NCBI RefSeq assembly: GCF_048572895.1
Contig: NZ_CP183878.1
Span: 3,596,001-3,660,000 of the forward strand
Length of the DNA stretch: 64,000 nucleotides
Reading direction: 5' to 3'
Source: Psychrobacillus sp048572895
GTDB lineage: Bacteria; Bacillota; Bacilli; Bacillales_A; Planococcaceae
Below the pieces are notes generated by a model. It ran no database searches and was not told where the DNA came from. It worked only from the letters and a program-made list of their open reading frames with translations. Below are positions 1 to 6,766 of this stretch, piece by piece (within the stretch, counting starts at the first letter, position 1; every line of letters begins with the position of its first letter). The translations under genes and the position numbers were made by a program.

Positions 1-566
1 GCCTTTGCATATTTTATCGGATGAAACTGACCTTGGTCTTCTAATTTAAGAGCTTGCTTTACTGTAAAGGTAAGTCCGGTATCCTTCGTCAAAGTTGCTC
101 CTTCTATGCCAAGAGTGTTATAAGCCTCCATTTCCTTTTCCACTTTTTCTATACCAACCTCGGTATCTGCATAAATATAGGCAGGCATCGTTTCGTAGTC
201 ACAGTGGATTCCTAGTTGTTCTATCGTCTGTTTCATAAATTCTTTGGCTTCCGTATTCGCATCAAAGTATAATCGAGCGTTTTCTTCTCCAAAGGTAGAG
301 ATTAATTGTTGATAAATAGGACCATGTTGAACGGTCACCTTAGCAGTTGTAAATCCAGTAGTCCCTTCCAATATCCTACTACCCTCTACTACAATCACCT
401 TTCGACCGCTACTACTTAGCAAATACGCCGCGGTAATTCCTGTTAGACCAGCACCTACAATGACAATATCTGTTTCGATATTATCGTTTATTCTAGGGAA
501 TAGTGGAAGGTCATTTGTTGCTCTCCAGTAGGATTTAGATTCCTTGGGCAAAATATGTTCTGACAA
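1..566 (-). CDS. FAD-dependent oxidoreductase, DAO family (C-terminus beyond window)
   Basis: Only the N-terminal part lies in the window. Reading on the minus strand from a TTG start preceded by GGAGG at 7-nt spacing, the protein has a dinucleotide-binding motif near residues 32-37 (VIVGAGLTG) and an acidic residue after it (VVVEG), the Rossmann FAD signature of the D-amino-acid-oxidase/glycine-oxidase fold. The N-terminal stretch (PKESKSYWRATNDLPLFP) resembles Bacillus YhfW-type proteins, which carry a C-terminal Rieske iron-sulfur domain; whether that domain is present cannot be seen here. The substrate is unknown. Confidence 0.8.
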   Translation of the reverse strand, partial: MSEHILPKESKSYWRATNDLPLFPRINDNIETDIVIVGAGLTGITAAYLLSSSGRKVIVVEGSRILEGTTGFTTAKVTVQHGPIYQQLISTFGEENARLYFDANTEAKEFMKQTIEQLGIHCDYETMPAYIYADTEVGIEKVEKEMEAYNTLGIEGATLTKDTGLTFTVKQALKLEDQGQFHPIKYAK

Positions 567-663
567 TGTATTTCCTCCTTTTTCTACAGTGTCTATCTAT
601 TAATGAAACTTTATTCATTTTTTTGCGTATAACAGAAAAACAGTTTTAGTTAGGAGTATGAAC

Positions 664-1017
664 ATGGATAGTTTCGGGTTCTTTTTTGCAGGGTTTCCTA
701 TATTTTTTGTGTTAATATTTTTATTGATTTTTGGGCTTATTATTTTTACGATTATTAAGAGTTTAACGCAGTGGAATAAGAACAATAACTCCCCTAAGTT
801 ATCCGTACCCGCACAGGTGGTAACTAAACGCTCTAAAACGAGTGGTGGTGCAGGTGACAGCTCGGCATCCACCTCCTACTATGTTACTTTTCAATTTGAT
901 AGTGGCGATCGTTTGGAATTGCGTCTTAGTGGCTCCGATTATGGAATGCTTGCAGAGGATGATTTAGGTGTACTCACTTTTCAAGGCACTAGATATCACT
1001 CATTTGAAAGAAAATAA
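664..1017 (+). CDS. DUF2500 family membrane-anchored protein
   Basis: A protein of about 117 residues with one strongly hydrophobic N-terminal segment (about residues 5-32, rich in F, I and L) followed by a Ser/Gly-rich linker and a small soluble beta-rich domain (VPAQVVTKR ... YYVTFQF ... LELRLSGSDYGMLAEDDLGVLTFQGTRY). This C-terminal pattern is that of DUF2500, whose function is unknown. An ATG six bases upstream is only 1 nt from the AGGAG box, so the ATG used here, at 7-nt spacing, is the better start. The gene stands alone and ends in a shared terminator with the convergent frnE-like gene. Confidence 0.75.
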   Translation: MDSFGFFFAGFPIFFVLIFLLIFGLIIFTIIKSLTQWNKNNNSPKLSVPAQVVTKRSKTSGGAGDSSASTSYYVTFQFDSGDRLELRLSGSDYGMLAEDDLGVLTFQGTRYHSFERK

Positions 1018-1051
1018 AAACGTGCATGCTCAATTTGAGCTGCACGTTTTT
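1015..1051. terminator. Bidirectional terminator between DUF2500 gene and frnE-like gene
   Basis: Hairpin with arms AAAACGTGCA and TGCACGTTTT plus an inner GCTC/GAGC stem (one bulged T), flanked by an A-run on one side and a T-run on the other, so it can serve both convergent genes. Confidence 0.8.
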
Positions 1052-1091
1052 GTGTTGAATACTAATTTATACCTTTTAATTTCACATTAAT

Positions 1092-1745
1092 TTAAGCCTG
1101 TAATCCTTCTTCTTCCGCCACTTTTTGTAGTGCTCCTACAAATGTTTCCGTAGGTTGAGCTCCTGAAATAGCATACTTGTCGTTTATGACAAAGAAAGGT
1201 ACCCCACGGACTCCGATTTGTCCTGCTTTGGCAATGTCTATACGTACATCTGCTAAATATTCTTTGGAGTTTAGGACTCTTTCTGCCTCTTCTCTTGACA
1301 GTTCAAGCGATTCGATTAAACCTAGCAATACTTCATTGTTTCCAATTTCTTTTCCTTCGATAAAGTAAGCATGCAATAATAACTCATTTGCCTCTTTTGC
1401 TTTACCTTGTGCAGATGCCCATTTTACTAATCGATGCGCATCTAAAGTGTTAGCAGGCTTCATAGCTTCAAAGTTATATTCGAGACCAACTGTTTTTGCT
1501 TGTTCTACTACTCCGTGTGTCATCGTTTTTGCAGCTTCCACGGTTGAGCCGTACTTTTCTGCTAGCACTTCGTACATCGTTTTATTTGATTGCTTTGGTG
1601 TATGTGGGTCTAATTCAAAGCTTTTAAATTCTACTTGAGCTTGTGAATCAAAACCGGTTTGTTCTAATGCTTCTTCTAATCGTCTTTTCCCAATATAACA
1701 AAAAGGACATACAAAATCGGACCAAACTTCAATTTTCATTTTCAT
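1092..1745 (-). CDS. DsbA family oxidoreductase, FrnE-like
   Basis: A thioredoxin-fold protein of about 217 residues. The active-site motif CPFC follows the first strand (IEVWSDFVCPFCYIGKRRLEEAL), as in the FrnE branch of 2-hydroxychromene-2-carboxylate isomerase/DsbA proteins; the cis-proline loop is seen as GVRGVPFFVIN near the C-terminus. No signal peptide is present, so it acts in the cytosol, probably in dithiol-disulfide exchange under oxidative stress. Three in-frame ATGs follow the GAGGTG box; the middle one has the best spacing (5 nt), and family members usually begin at the third (MKIEV). Monocistronic. Confidence 0.85.
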   Translation of the reverse strand: MKMKIEVWSDFVCPFCYIGKRRLEEALEQTGFDSQAQVEFKSFELDPHTPKQSNKTMYEVLAEKYGSTVEAAKTMTHGVVEQAKTVGLEYNFEAMKPANTLDAHRLVKWASAQGKAKEANELLLHAYFIEGKEIGNNEVLLGLIESLELSREEAERVLNSKEYLADVRIDIAKAGQIGVRGVPFFVINDKYAISGAQPTETFVGALQKVAEEEGLQA

Positions 1746-2031
1746 CATCACCTCTTCTACATTGTAATTGGATTAAATCTTGAATTCAAAATTACTGCTT
1801 GCTAGTTACACTTTTTGCTGTTAGTAATAATTTCATCATTATATGAGGAGAATCACTTCATAAATAGACTGAGACATATTTCTCGTTGGATAAATATTCC
1901 TTTTCGCAAGTAACGAAAAACTAAAGCAAGTATTTCCACCCTGAGCGCAAGTAAACGACATGTCAAAGCAAGTAAATACTTTTATTATTAGAAACCTCTA
2001 GCTAGAGTGTGATTTTCTTAAGGAGGTGTAC
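1746..2031. repeat. Intergenic stretch with four GCAAGTA words at 20-21 bp period
   Basis: No gene is supported here. The word GCAAGTA occurs at 1906, 1926, 1947 and 1968, a regular 20-21 bp spacing in which the bases between the words are not conserved. This is a phased direct repeat, not a microsatellite. Its function is unknown; phased words on one face of the helix can be protein-binding sites, or it may be a degenerate dispersed repeat. Confidence 0.45.
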
Positions 2032-2112
2032 TTGATAACTCCTCATGAATTGATAGATGAAATACTATGTGATATAAGAAAAACCGGGCCAAAAAATGCA
2101 CATTCCTTTTAG
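2032..2112 (+). CDS. Possible 26-residue ORF running into repeat R1 copy 1
   Basis: A TTG codon sits 5-6 nt behind a textbook AAGGAGGTG ribosome binding site and opens 26 codons (begins LITPHELIDEILCDIRKTG) ending at TAG. The first 14 or 15 codons are unique sequence; the remainder lies inside the start of repeat R1. The strong ribosome binding site without a normal gene suggests the 5' remnant of a small gene cut off by the repeat, or a short peptide. I do not recognise the peptide. Confidence 0.3.
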   Translation: MITPHELIDEILCDIRKTGPKNAHSF

Positions 2113-2788
2113 TTCAAAACCTGTATCTTTCGTTTTCGAAGGGCTTTGGACAGACGTTTTGCTATAGATTACCGATTGAATTTTTAGGGATGCTAATCTT
2201 ATGGCGGTTGCCTGTCCGTCACCCTTCTACAACTAATAGAAACAGGTTAGTGCGTTTTTGTTTAACTAGAGAAAAGATACGATTCTACTCCTAGCAGGAG
2301 CTCACGAAGATACAATTTCGTTCGCTATTTCGCTTTTTTATTTAGTAACTACTTATTATTTTTCTTTATTTCCACTAGTAAAAAAAGGAAATTTACTTGC
2401 TTCATTCTTCATTACAAAATAGTGTCCTTAAATTCAACAGACGGTTTTATCACTATATTAACATCGACTGCTATTATTATCTAAGCGATAAGCTATGCCA
2501 AATCTGATAGTAGAGTACTACACGTCATATTGATTGTAGTGGAAGGTGGCGACTCCGGCGGGAACAGCGCGAGCTGAAGACCCCGCAGCGAAGACATTGG
2601 CCAAACTTTGTTTGGGCAATGTCTTTGCGACGAGTAACCGCAGGAGCATATGTTTTCCAGCGAGGAGGCTGAAGCCGTGCCCGTGGAAAGCGCCCAACTG
2701 AAACGAAAATCATAGTATTATTCATTTTTAAAAGCACCGAAAACCCAGTGTTCACGGTACATTTTTATATACTTTCTTATCTTTTTAA
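2074..2788 (+). repeat. Dispersed structured repeat R1, copy 1 (full length)
   Basis: Non-coding element shared with three other places in this window. It opens with ATAAGAAAAACCGGGC, then a folded 5' module: arm AACCTGT at 2118-2124 pairs with ACAGGTT at 2242-2248, GAAGGG at 2138 with CCCTTC near 2222, and GGACAG at 2148 with CTGTCC at 2212. A less conserved AT-rich middle follows, then a GC-rich 3' module (GGTGGCGACTCCGGCGGG ... GAGGAGGCTGAAGCCGTGCCC) with a long hairpin AGACATTG/CAATGTCT. It ends near the ppaC terminator. No ORF of useful length and no transposase. Confidence 0.75.
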
Positions 2789-2815
2789 AAAAACGATGCA
2801 AATTGCATCGTTTTT
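2787..2815 (-). terminator. Terminator of ppaC
   Basis: Perfect hairpin ACGATGCA/TGCATCGT with a 3-nt loop, A-run on one side and T-run on the other, directly after the ppaC stop codon. Confidence 0.85.
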
Positions 2816-2823
2816 AGTATTTC

Positions 2824-3753
2824 TTATTCTGCTAAAGCTTCTGTTAAGGCTGGTACTACTTGTTTTTTACGAGATACTACACCTTTTAGAAGGGCGGTAT
2901 TGTTTTCAAACTTCACATCGAATGCAGCTTCTGCTTTTAATGCTAGTTTCCCAAGAGCTAATGCTACAGAGTCGTTATTTAAGATATCTGTTACGACAAA
3001 GAAAAATAGATCCAATTCTTTTTCTTGGATTTCACGAGTGATTAACTCTTCTAGTTCCGCTTGGCGATTCATCACATCGTTGACATCTACTGCATTGACT
3101 TGCGCAATTATTACCTTAGATTCACCCATCCCAAACTCTTTTGCATCAAGTGTAAGTAGGTCTTCTAAGCTCTTGTCGCTTAAATCCGCTCCAGCTTTTA
3201 ACATTGCAAGTCCGTACTCTTCTACGTTGACTCCAGCAATTTTCTCTAACTCCCTTGCAGCTATTATATCTTCCTCTGTACAAGTAGGTGATTTGAATAA
3301 TAATGTATCTGAAACAATTGCAGAGAGCATTAATCCTGCGATATTTGCAGGTACCTCCACGCCTTTTTCTTTATATATTTTATTGATAATAGTTGCCGTA
3401 CAACCTACTGGCTCTGCGCGGTAGTATAATGGGTCAGCTGTTTCAAAGTTTGCGATACGGTGATGATCGATTACTTCTGTTACTTGAACCTCTTCTATAC
3501 CTTCTGCACTTTGTTGTTTTTCATTGTGATCAACTAAAATAACTTTTTTTGCTTCTGTTGAGACGTTTTCTATTAATCTTGGTGCTTCAAAACCGAATTT
3601 TTCTAATGCGAACTTTGTTTCATTATTTAATTCACCTAGACGAACTGCCTCAGATTCAGAACCAATCTGATTTTTTAAATGCGCATAAACGATAGCAGAT
3701 GTAATTGTGTCTGTATCAGGGTTTTGATGTCCAAAAACTAGTACTTTTTCCAT
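2824..3753 (-). CDS. ppaC: Manganese-dependent inorganic pyrophosphatase (family II)
   Basis: Hydrolyses pyrophosphate to phosphate in the cytosol, pulling biosynthetic reactions forward. At 309 residues it has the usual family II length. Metal-binding motifs of the DHH superfamily are visible: GHQNPDTD at residues 8-15, VDHN at 74-77 and DHH at 96-98; the C-terminal DHHA2 domain carries SRKKQVVP at 294-301, the substrate-binding signature. RBS TAGGAGGA precedes the ATG. It lies 38 bp downstream of nsrR on the same strand, so read-through from nsrR is possible, but its role is housekeeping. Confidence 0.97.
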   Translation of the reverse strand: MEKVLVFGHQNPDTDTITSAIVYAHLKNQIGSESEAVRLGELNNETKFALEKFGFEAPRLIENVSTEAKKVILVDHNEKQQSAEGIEEVQVTEVIDHHRIANFETADPLYYRAEPVGCTATIINKIYKEKGVEVPANIAGLMLSAIVSDTLLFKSPTCTEEDIIAARELEKIAGVNVEEYGLAMLKAGADLSDKSLEDLLTLDAKEFGMGESKVIIAQVNAVDVNDVMNRQAELEELITREIQEKELDLFFFVVTDILNNDSVALALGKLALKAEAAFDVKFENNTALLKGVVSRKKQVVPALTEALAE

Positions 3754-3791
3754 GAATAATCCTCCTAAAATCTATTTCCGACTATATTTTA

Positions 3792-4241
3792 TCATACATC
3801 TGTTGCGTCATTGAAAAGTAAATCCGCTAATTTATGCTTTTGATGTAGAAAATCTTCCAGTGTATATCCGTCTAACACCTGTAGATAGGCATTTAGCGCT
3901 AAGCGCAGCGCTGCTCTTAATCCACAAACTGATGTAATAACGCAACTATTCGACTGACAATCAAAGCATTCGACAAGATGAAAGTCGTCCTCCGTATGTC
4001 GTACGACTTGTCCTATATTAATAGCTTCGGGTTCCATCGCTAAACGGATGCCGCCGCCTCTACCTCTAACTGTATCTATATAGCCAAGTTTCCCAAGCTC
4101 ATGGGTCACTTTCATCAGATGGTTTTTGGATATACCATATGCGTCTGATATAGCTTGTATTGTAGAAAGTTTACCTTTTTCCTGTGCTCCAAGGTATATT
4201 AACACGCGAAGGGAGAAATCTGTGTACATAGTCATTCTCAT
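3792..4241 (-). CDS. nsrR: Nitric-oxide-sensing Rrf2 family repressor NsrR
   Basis: A 149-residue Rrf2 regulator. An N-terminal winged helix (MYTDFSLRVLIYL ... GISKNHLMKVTHELGKLGY) is followed by the iron-sulfur ligand cysteines at residues 92, 100 and 106, the positions used by Bacillus NsrR to hold a [4Fe-4S] cluster that is destroyed by NO; an extra cysteine is at 95. The wing motif RGRGGGIRL is present. I chose the ATG giving MRMTMYTD, matching family N-termini, over one nine codons upstream. It is divergent from hmp, the flavohemoglobin gene it represses in Bacillus, which strongly supports the call. Confidence 0.93.
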   Translation of the reverse strand: MRMTMYTDFSLRVLIYLGAQEKGKLSTIQAISDAYGISKNHLMKVTHELGKLGYIDTVRGRGGGIRLAMEPEAINIGQVVRHTEDDFHLVECFDCQSNSCVITSVCGLRAALRLALNAYLQVLDGYTLEDFLHQKHKLADLLFNDATDV

Positions 4242-4315
4242 ATTGCCACCGCCATTCTTCCTTATCATTATAACGATTTTGACAAGATTGTGGTATAAAT
4301 GTGTCTGAATTATTA

Positions 4316-4338
4316 AAGATGTATTTTATATATTGCTT
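4316..4338 (+). promoter_or_regulatory. Candidate NsrR operator upstream of hmp
   Basis: Partly symmetric AT-rich site AAGATGTATTT-T-ATATATTGCTT. The left half equals the known NsrR half-site AAGATGYATTT; the right half is degenerate. It overlaps the predicted -35 of hmp, a position expected for repression. Confidence 0.55.
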
Positions 4339-4361
4339 TTAAAATTTTACAGGAGTATATT
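4333..4361 (+). promoter_or_regulatory. Sigma-A promoter of hmp
   Basis: TTGCTT, 17-nt spacer, TATATT, about 30 nt upstream of the hmp start codon. The -35 overlaps the candidate NsrR operator. Confidence 0.6.
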
Positions 4362-4395
4362 GTGTTTGTAATCAAAGAAAAGGACGTGTGTATAA

Positions 4396-5583
4396 ATGTT
4401 ATCTCAAAAAACAATCGATATCGTAAAATCTACAGCACCAGTTTTAGAAGTCCACGGTGTAGCTATTACCACTGCTTTTTACAAAAATATGTTCGAAGCT
4501 CATCCAGAACTATTAAATATATTCAATCATGCCAACCAAGCAAAAAGACGTCAACAAACTGCATTAGCGAACACAGTTTATGCTGCTGCTGTTCATATCG
4601 ATAATCTTGCAGCAATTATTCCAGTAGTTAAACAAATCGGCCAAAAACATGTAAGCTTAGGCATCAAACCAGAACATTATCCAATCGTTGGAGAGCACTT
4701 ACTTGGAGCTATTAAAGAGGTATTAGGTGATGCAGCAACCTATGATATTATTAATGCTTGGGCTGAAGCATATGGAGTAATTGCGGATGCATTTATCGGT
4801 ATTGAGGAAGAAATGTATACTGCGACTGAATCTAAACAAGGCGGTTGGAGATTCTTCAAGGATTTTGTTATAGCTGACAAAGTAAAAGAAAGCGATAATA
4901 TTACTTCTTTATTTTTGAAACCTGCTGATGGTTCAGTATTACCTTCTTATGAGCCTGGTCAATTTATCACGATTCGTGTAAGTATCCCTGGAGAAAAATA
5001 CATGATGAATAGACAATATAGCTTATCAAAAGCAACGGATGGCGAATCATTCCGTATTTCTGTGAAAAAAGAAGACGAATATAATCCAGAAGGTAAAGTA
5101 TCAGTTCACCTTCATAATAATGTGGATGTTGGCGACAAAGTAGAGCTTACTGCACCAGCTGGAGATTTCATATTAGACCCATCAAAAACTACACCAGTAA
5201 CTTTCGTAAGTGGTGGAGTTGGAATCACACCGATGATGAGTATGTTTGAGACAGTTGCGAAAAACAACCCAAATCGTCCAGTATCCTTTATCTATAGTGC
5301 CCGTAATGAAAATCTACATCCATTTGACAAAGATATTCGTACATTAATGGAAAACATGGATGATGCAAAATACGTAACACTCTACTCTGAAAGTGGCGAT
5401 GGCTTTATCACGAAAGACGTCCTTAAGGAACATGCAACTGCAAACGGAGATATTTACGTATGTGGACCTGTTGGATTTATGGAAGCTATGATCAATCATT
5501 TATTGGAGCTAGGAACTCCAAATGAAAACATTCACTATGAATTCTTCGGACCAGCAATCCAATCAGAATTAGCAAACGCTTAA
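4396..5583 (+). CDS. hmp: Flavohemoprotein / nitric oxide dioxygenase
   Basis: Converts NO and oxygen to nitrate using NAD(P)H. The 395-residue protein has the full three-domain architecture: globin (about 1-140) with distal Tyr29 and Gln53 and the proximal haem ligand His85 (GQKHVSLGI), the FAD-binding domain with RQYSLS at about 206-211, and the NAD-binding domain with GGVGITPM at about 273-280 and CGPVGFM near the end. Divergent from nsrR, with the operator between them, so it is expected to be induced by NO. The ribosome binding site is modest (AAAAGGACG at a long spacing). A strong hairpin terminator follows. Confidence 0.97.
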   Translation: MLSQKTIDIVKSTAPVLEVHGVAITTAFYKNMFEAHPELLNIFNHANQAKRRQQTALANTVYAAAVHIDNLAAIIPVVKQIGQKHVSLGIKPEHYPIVGEHLLGAIKEVLGDAATYDIINAWAEAYGVIADAFIGIEEEMYTATESKQGGWRFFKDFVIADKVKESDNITSLFLKPADGSVLPSYEPGQFITIRVSIPGEKYMMNRQYSLSKATDGESFRISVKKEDEYNPEGKVSVHLHNNVDVGDKVELTAPAGDFILDPSKTTPVTFVSGGVGITPMMSMFETVAKNNPNRPVSFIYSARNENLHPFDKDIRTLMENMDDAKYVTLYSESGDGFITKDVLKEHATANGDIYVCGPVGFMEAMINHLLELGTPNENIHYEFFGPAIQSELANA

Positions 5584-5598
5584 TTTAATTGTTTTTAT

Positions 5599-5633
5599 AA
5601 AAGTGTTACTTCTATTATGAAGTAACACTTTTT
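5599..5633 (+). terminator. Terminator of hmp
   Basis: Hairpin AAAGTGTTACTTC/GAAGTAACACTTT with a 6-nt loop followed by TTTTTC. Confidence 0.9.
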
Positions 5634-5748
5634 CAATTTAGGAATAATTTTACCGATGAATAGATTTTAAGCTGTATATACTTATCTACAATAATGTTAT
5701 AATTAGGATATAATTCATACCTTGAGAAGAAACGAGTGAAAATGTCTA

Positions 5749-6546
5749 ATGCCCAAAAATTCCGAGAGCAAATACATTCCGTTGGCTGACTTTTTTAAAC
5801 AATCTACTAACAAAGAAATCACTTTAACATATGTTGAAATCGAAGCAATTATTGGGCATGTTCTTCCTAATGCTGCTTATTTAAGTAGTAGTTGGTGGAA
5901 AAAAACGAAGCCACCAGCACTTCATTACTTTGCATGGACAGATTCAGGTTATTCCGTAAAAAGCGTTGATCTTGGAAAAGCAATTCATTTTCATAGTGTT
6001 TTACATGAGACCGATGAACGTAAATCTGATAATAACAATCAGGATATTCTTATTATTCGTGAAGCGGATTTAGAGGATGCTCGTCCTTTTATAAACTTAC
6101 AGGAAACTATTTTTGCGGAAACAGATTTTATGTTATTCGGAAAATCTGATCGACAATTAACAGTTCAAAGTATCCGCAAAAGCATGAATACCTGGAAAAC
6201 TTCACCTAACTCTATTTTGCTTTTAGCTATTATGAACGGCCAATATGCAGGTTATGTACAGTTTATAGGAGGTCCTGCTCCACGTGCCGTGCACAGGGCA
6301 TCTGTAGTAATTGGCGTCAAGCAAGATTTTTCTAAGAAGGGAATTGCATCTTCTCTAATGCTTCAAGGAGAAAAGTGGGCAAAGGGATCTGGCATTTCTA
6401 AGCTGGAACTTACTGTTATTAAAGAAAATATTAATGCACAAAAACTCTATAAGAAGCTTGGATTTGAATTAGAGGGTACACGAAAGAACGCATTAATAAT
6501 TCATGATCAATTCGTAGATGAATACTATATGGGAAAACAGATTTAA
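5749..6546 (+). CDS. DUF7662-GNAT acetyltransferase fusion
   Basis: A 265-residue two-domain protein. Residues about 8-80 (KYIPLADFFKQS ... IIGHVLPNAAYLSSSWW ... YFAWTDSGYSVKSVD) match the pattern of DUF7662, a small domain of unknown function usually found alone. Residues about 100-265 form a GNAT N-acetyltransferase: the acetyl-CoA loop appears as QDFSKKGIASSLM and the conserved end as NINAQKLYKKLGFELEGT. The substrate is unknown; the C-terminal half looks like ribosomal-protein or small-molecule acetyltransferases. The gene is monocistronic with its own terminator and a weak ribosome binding site (GAGTGAAA). Confidence 0.75.
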   Translation: MPKNSESKYIPLADFFKQSTNKEITLTYVEIEAIIGHVLPNAAYLSSSWWKKTKPPALHYFAWTDSGYSVKSVDLGKAIHFHSVLHETDERKSDNNNQDILIIREADLEDARPFINLQETIFAETDFMLFGKSDRQLTVQSIRKSMNTWKTSPNSILLLAIMNGQYAGYVQFIGGPAPRAVHRASVVIGVKQDFSKKGIASSLMLQGEKWAKGSGISKLELTVIKENINAQKLYKKLGFELEGTRKNALIIHDQFVDEYYMGKQI

Positions 6547-6572
6547 GATCTAATCTTAAGTACTCTAATAAG

Positions 6573-6609
6573 GACTTCCAAAATCTAACTTTTGGAAGTC
6601 TCTTTATTT
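6573..6609 (+). terminator. Terminator of DUF7662-GNAT gene
   Basis: Hairpin GACTTCCAAAA/TTTTGGAAGTC with a 6-nt loop, followed by TCTTTATTT. Confidence 0.85.
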
Positions 6610-6663
6610 GTGAAAAGGAATTTGTATCATAACGTCGAATTGTTACTAAGGGGTGAAAAATAG

Positions 6664-6766
6664 TTGGAATTTAAAATAATAAGGATTGTTTTAACAAAGC
6701 AATTTTAGACGTTAGTAAGGCAGTATCAACGAAGACTCTTTACCAGTCCTATCTGGAATAAAGATA
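6664..6766 (+). pseudogene. Frameshifted 5' end of the dnaN-like gene
   Basis: Upstream of the open frame the missing N-terminus of a DNA clamp can be read in two other frames. A TTG at 6664 behind AAGGGGTG gives LEFKIIR; one frame over, from 6684, FNKAILDVSKAVSTKT; then the main frame, from about 6740, gives LPVLSGIKIVVNN. Adding one base near 6683 and one near 6737 would rebuild an intact clamp N-terminus. This is either real decay or two sequencing errors. Confidence 0.7.

Noticed and set aside
2074..2788. Group II intron or insertion sequence as explanation for R1
   Set aside because: No reverse transcriptase, transposase, domain V-like hairpin or terminal inverted repeats could be found.
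2748..3041. Plus-strand frame over ppaC and other long frames opposite genes (e.g. flotillin, niaP, zupT)
   Set aside because: They lie opposite confident genes, lack ribosome binding sites and have unnatural composition.
4272..4299. TTGACA and TATAAA upstream of hmp as its promoter
   Set aside because: The two hexamers are only 9 bp apart; the TTGCTT-N17-TATATT pair fits better.
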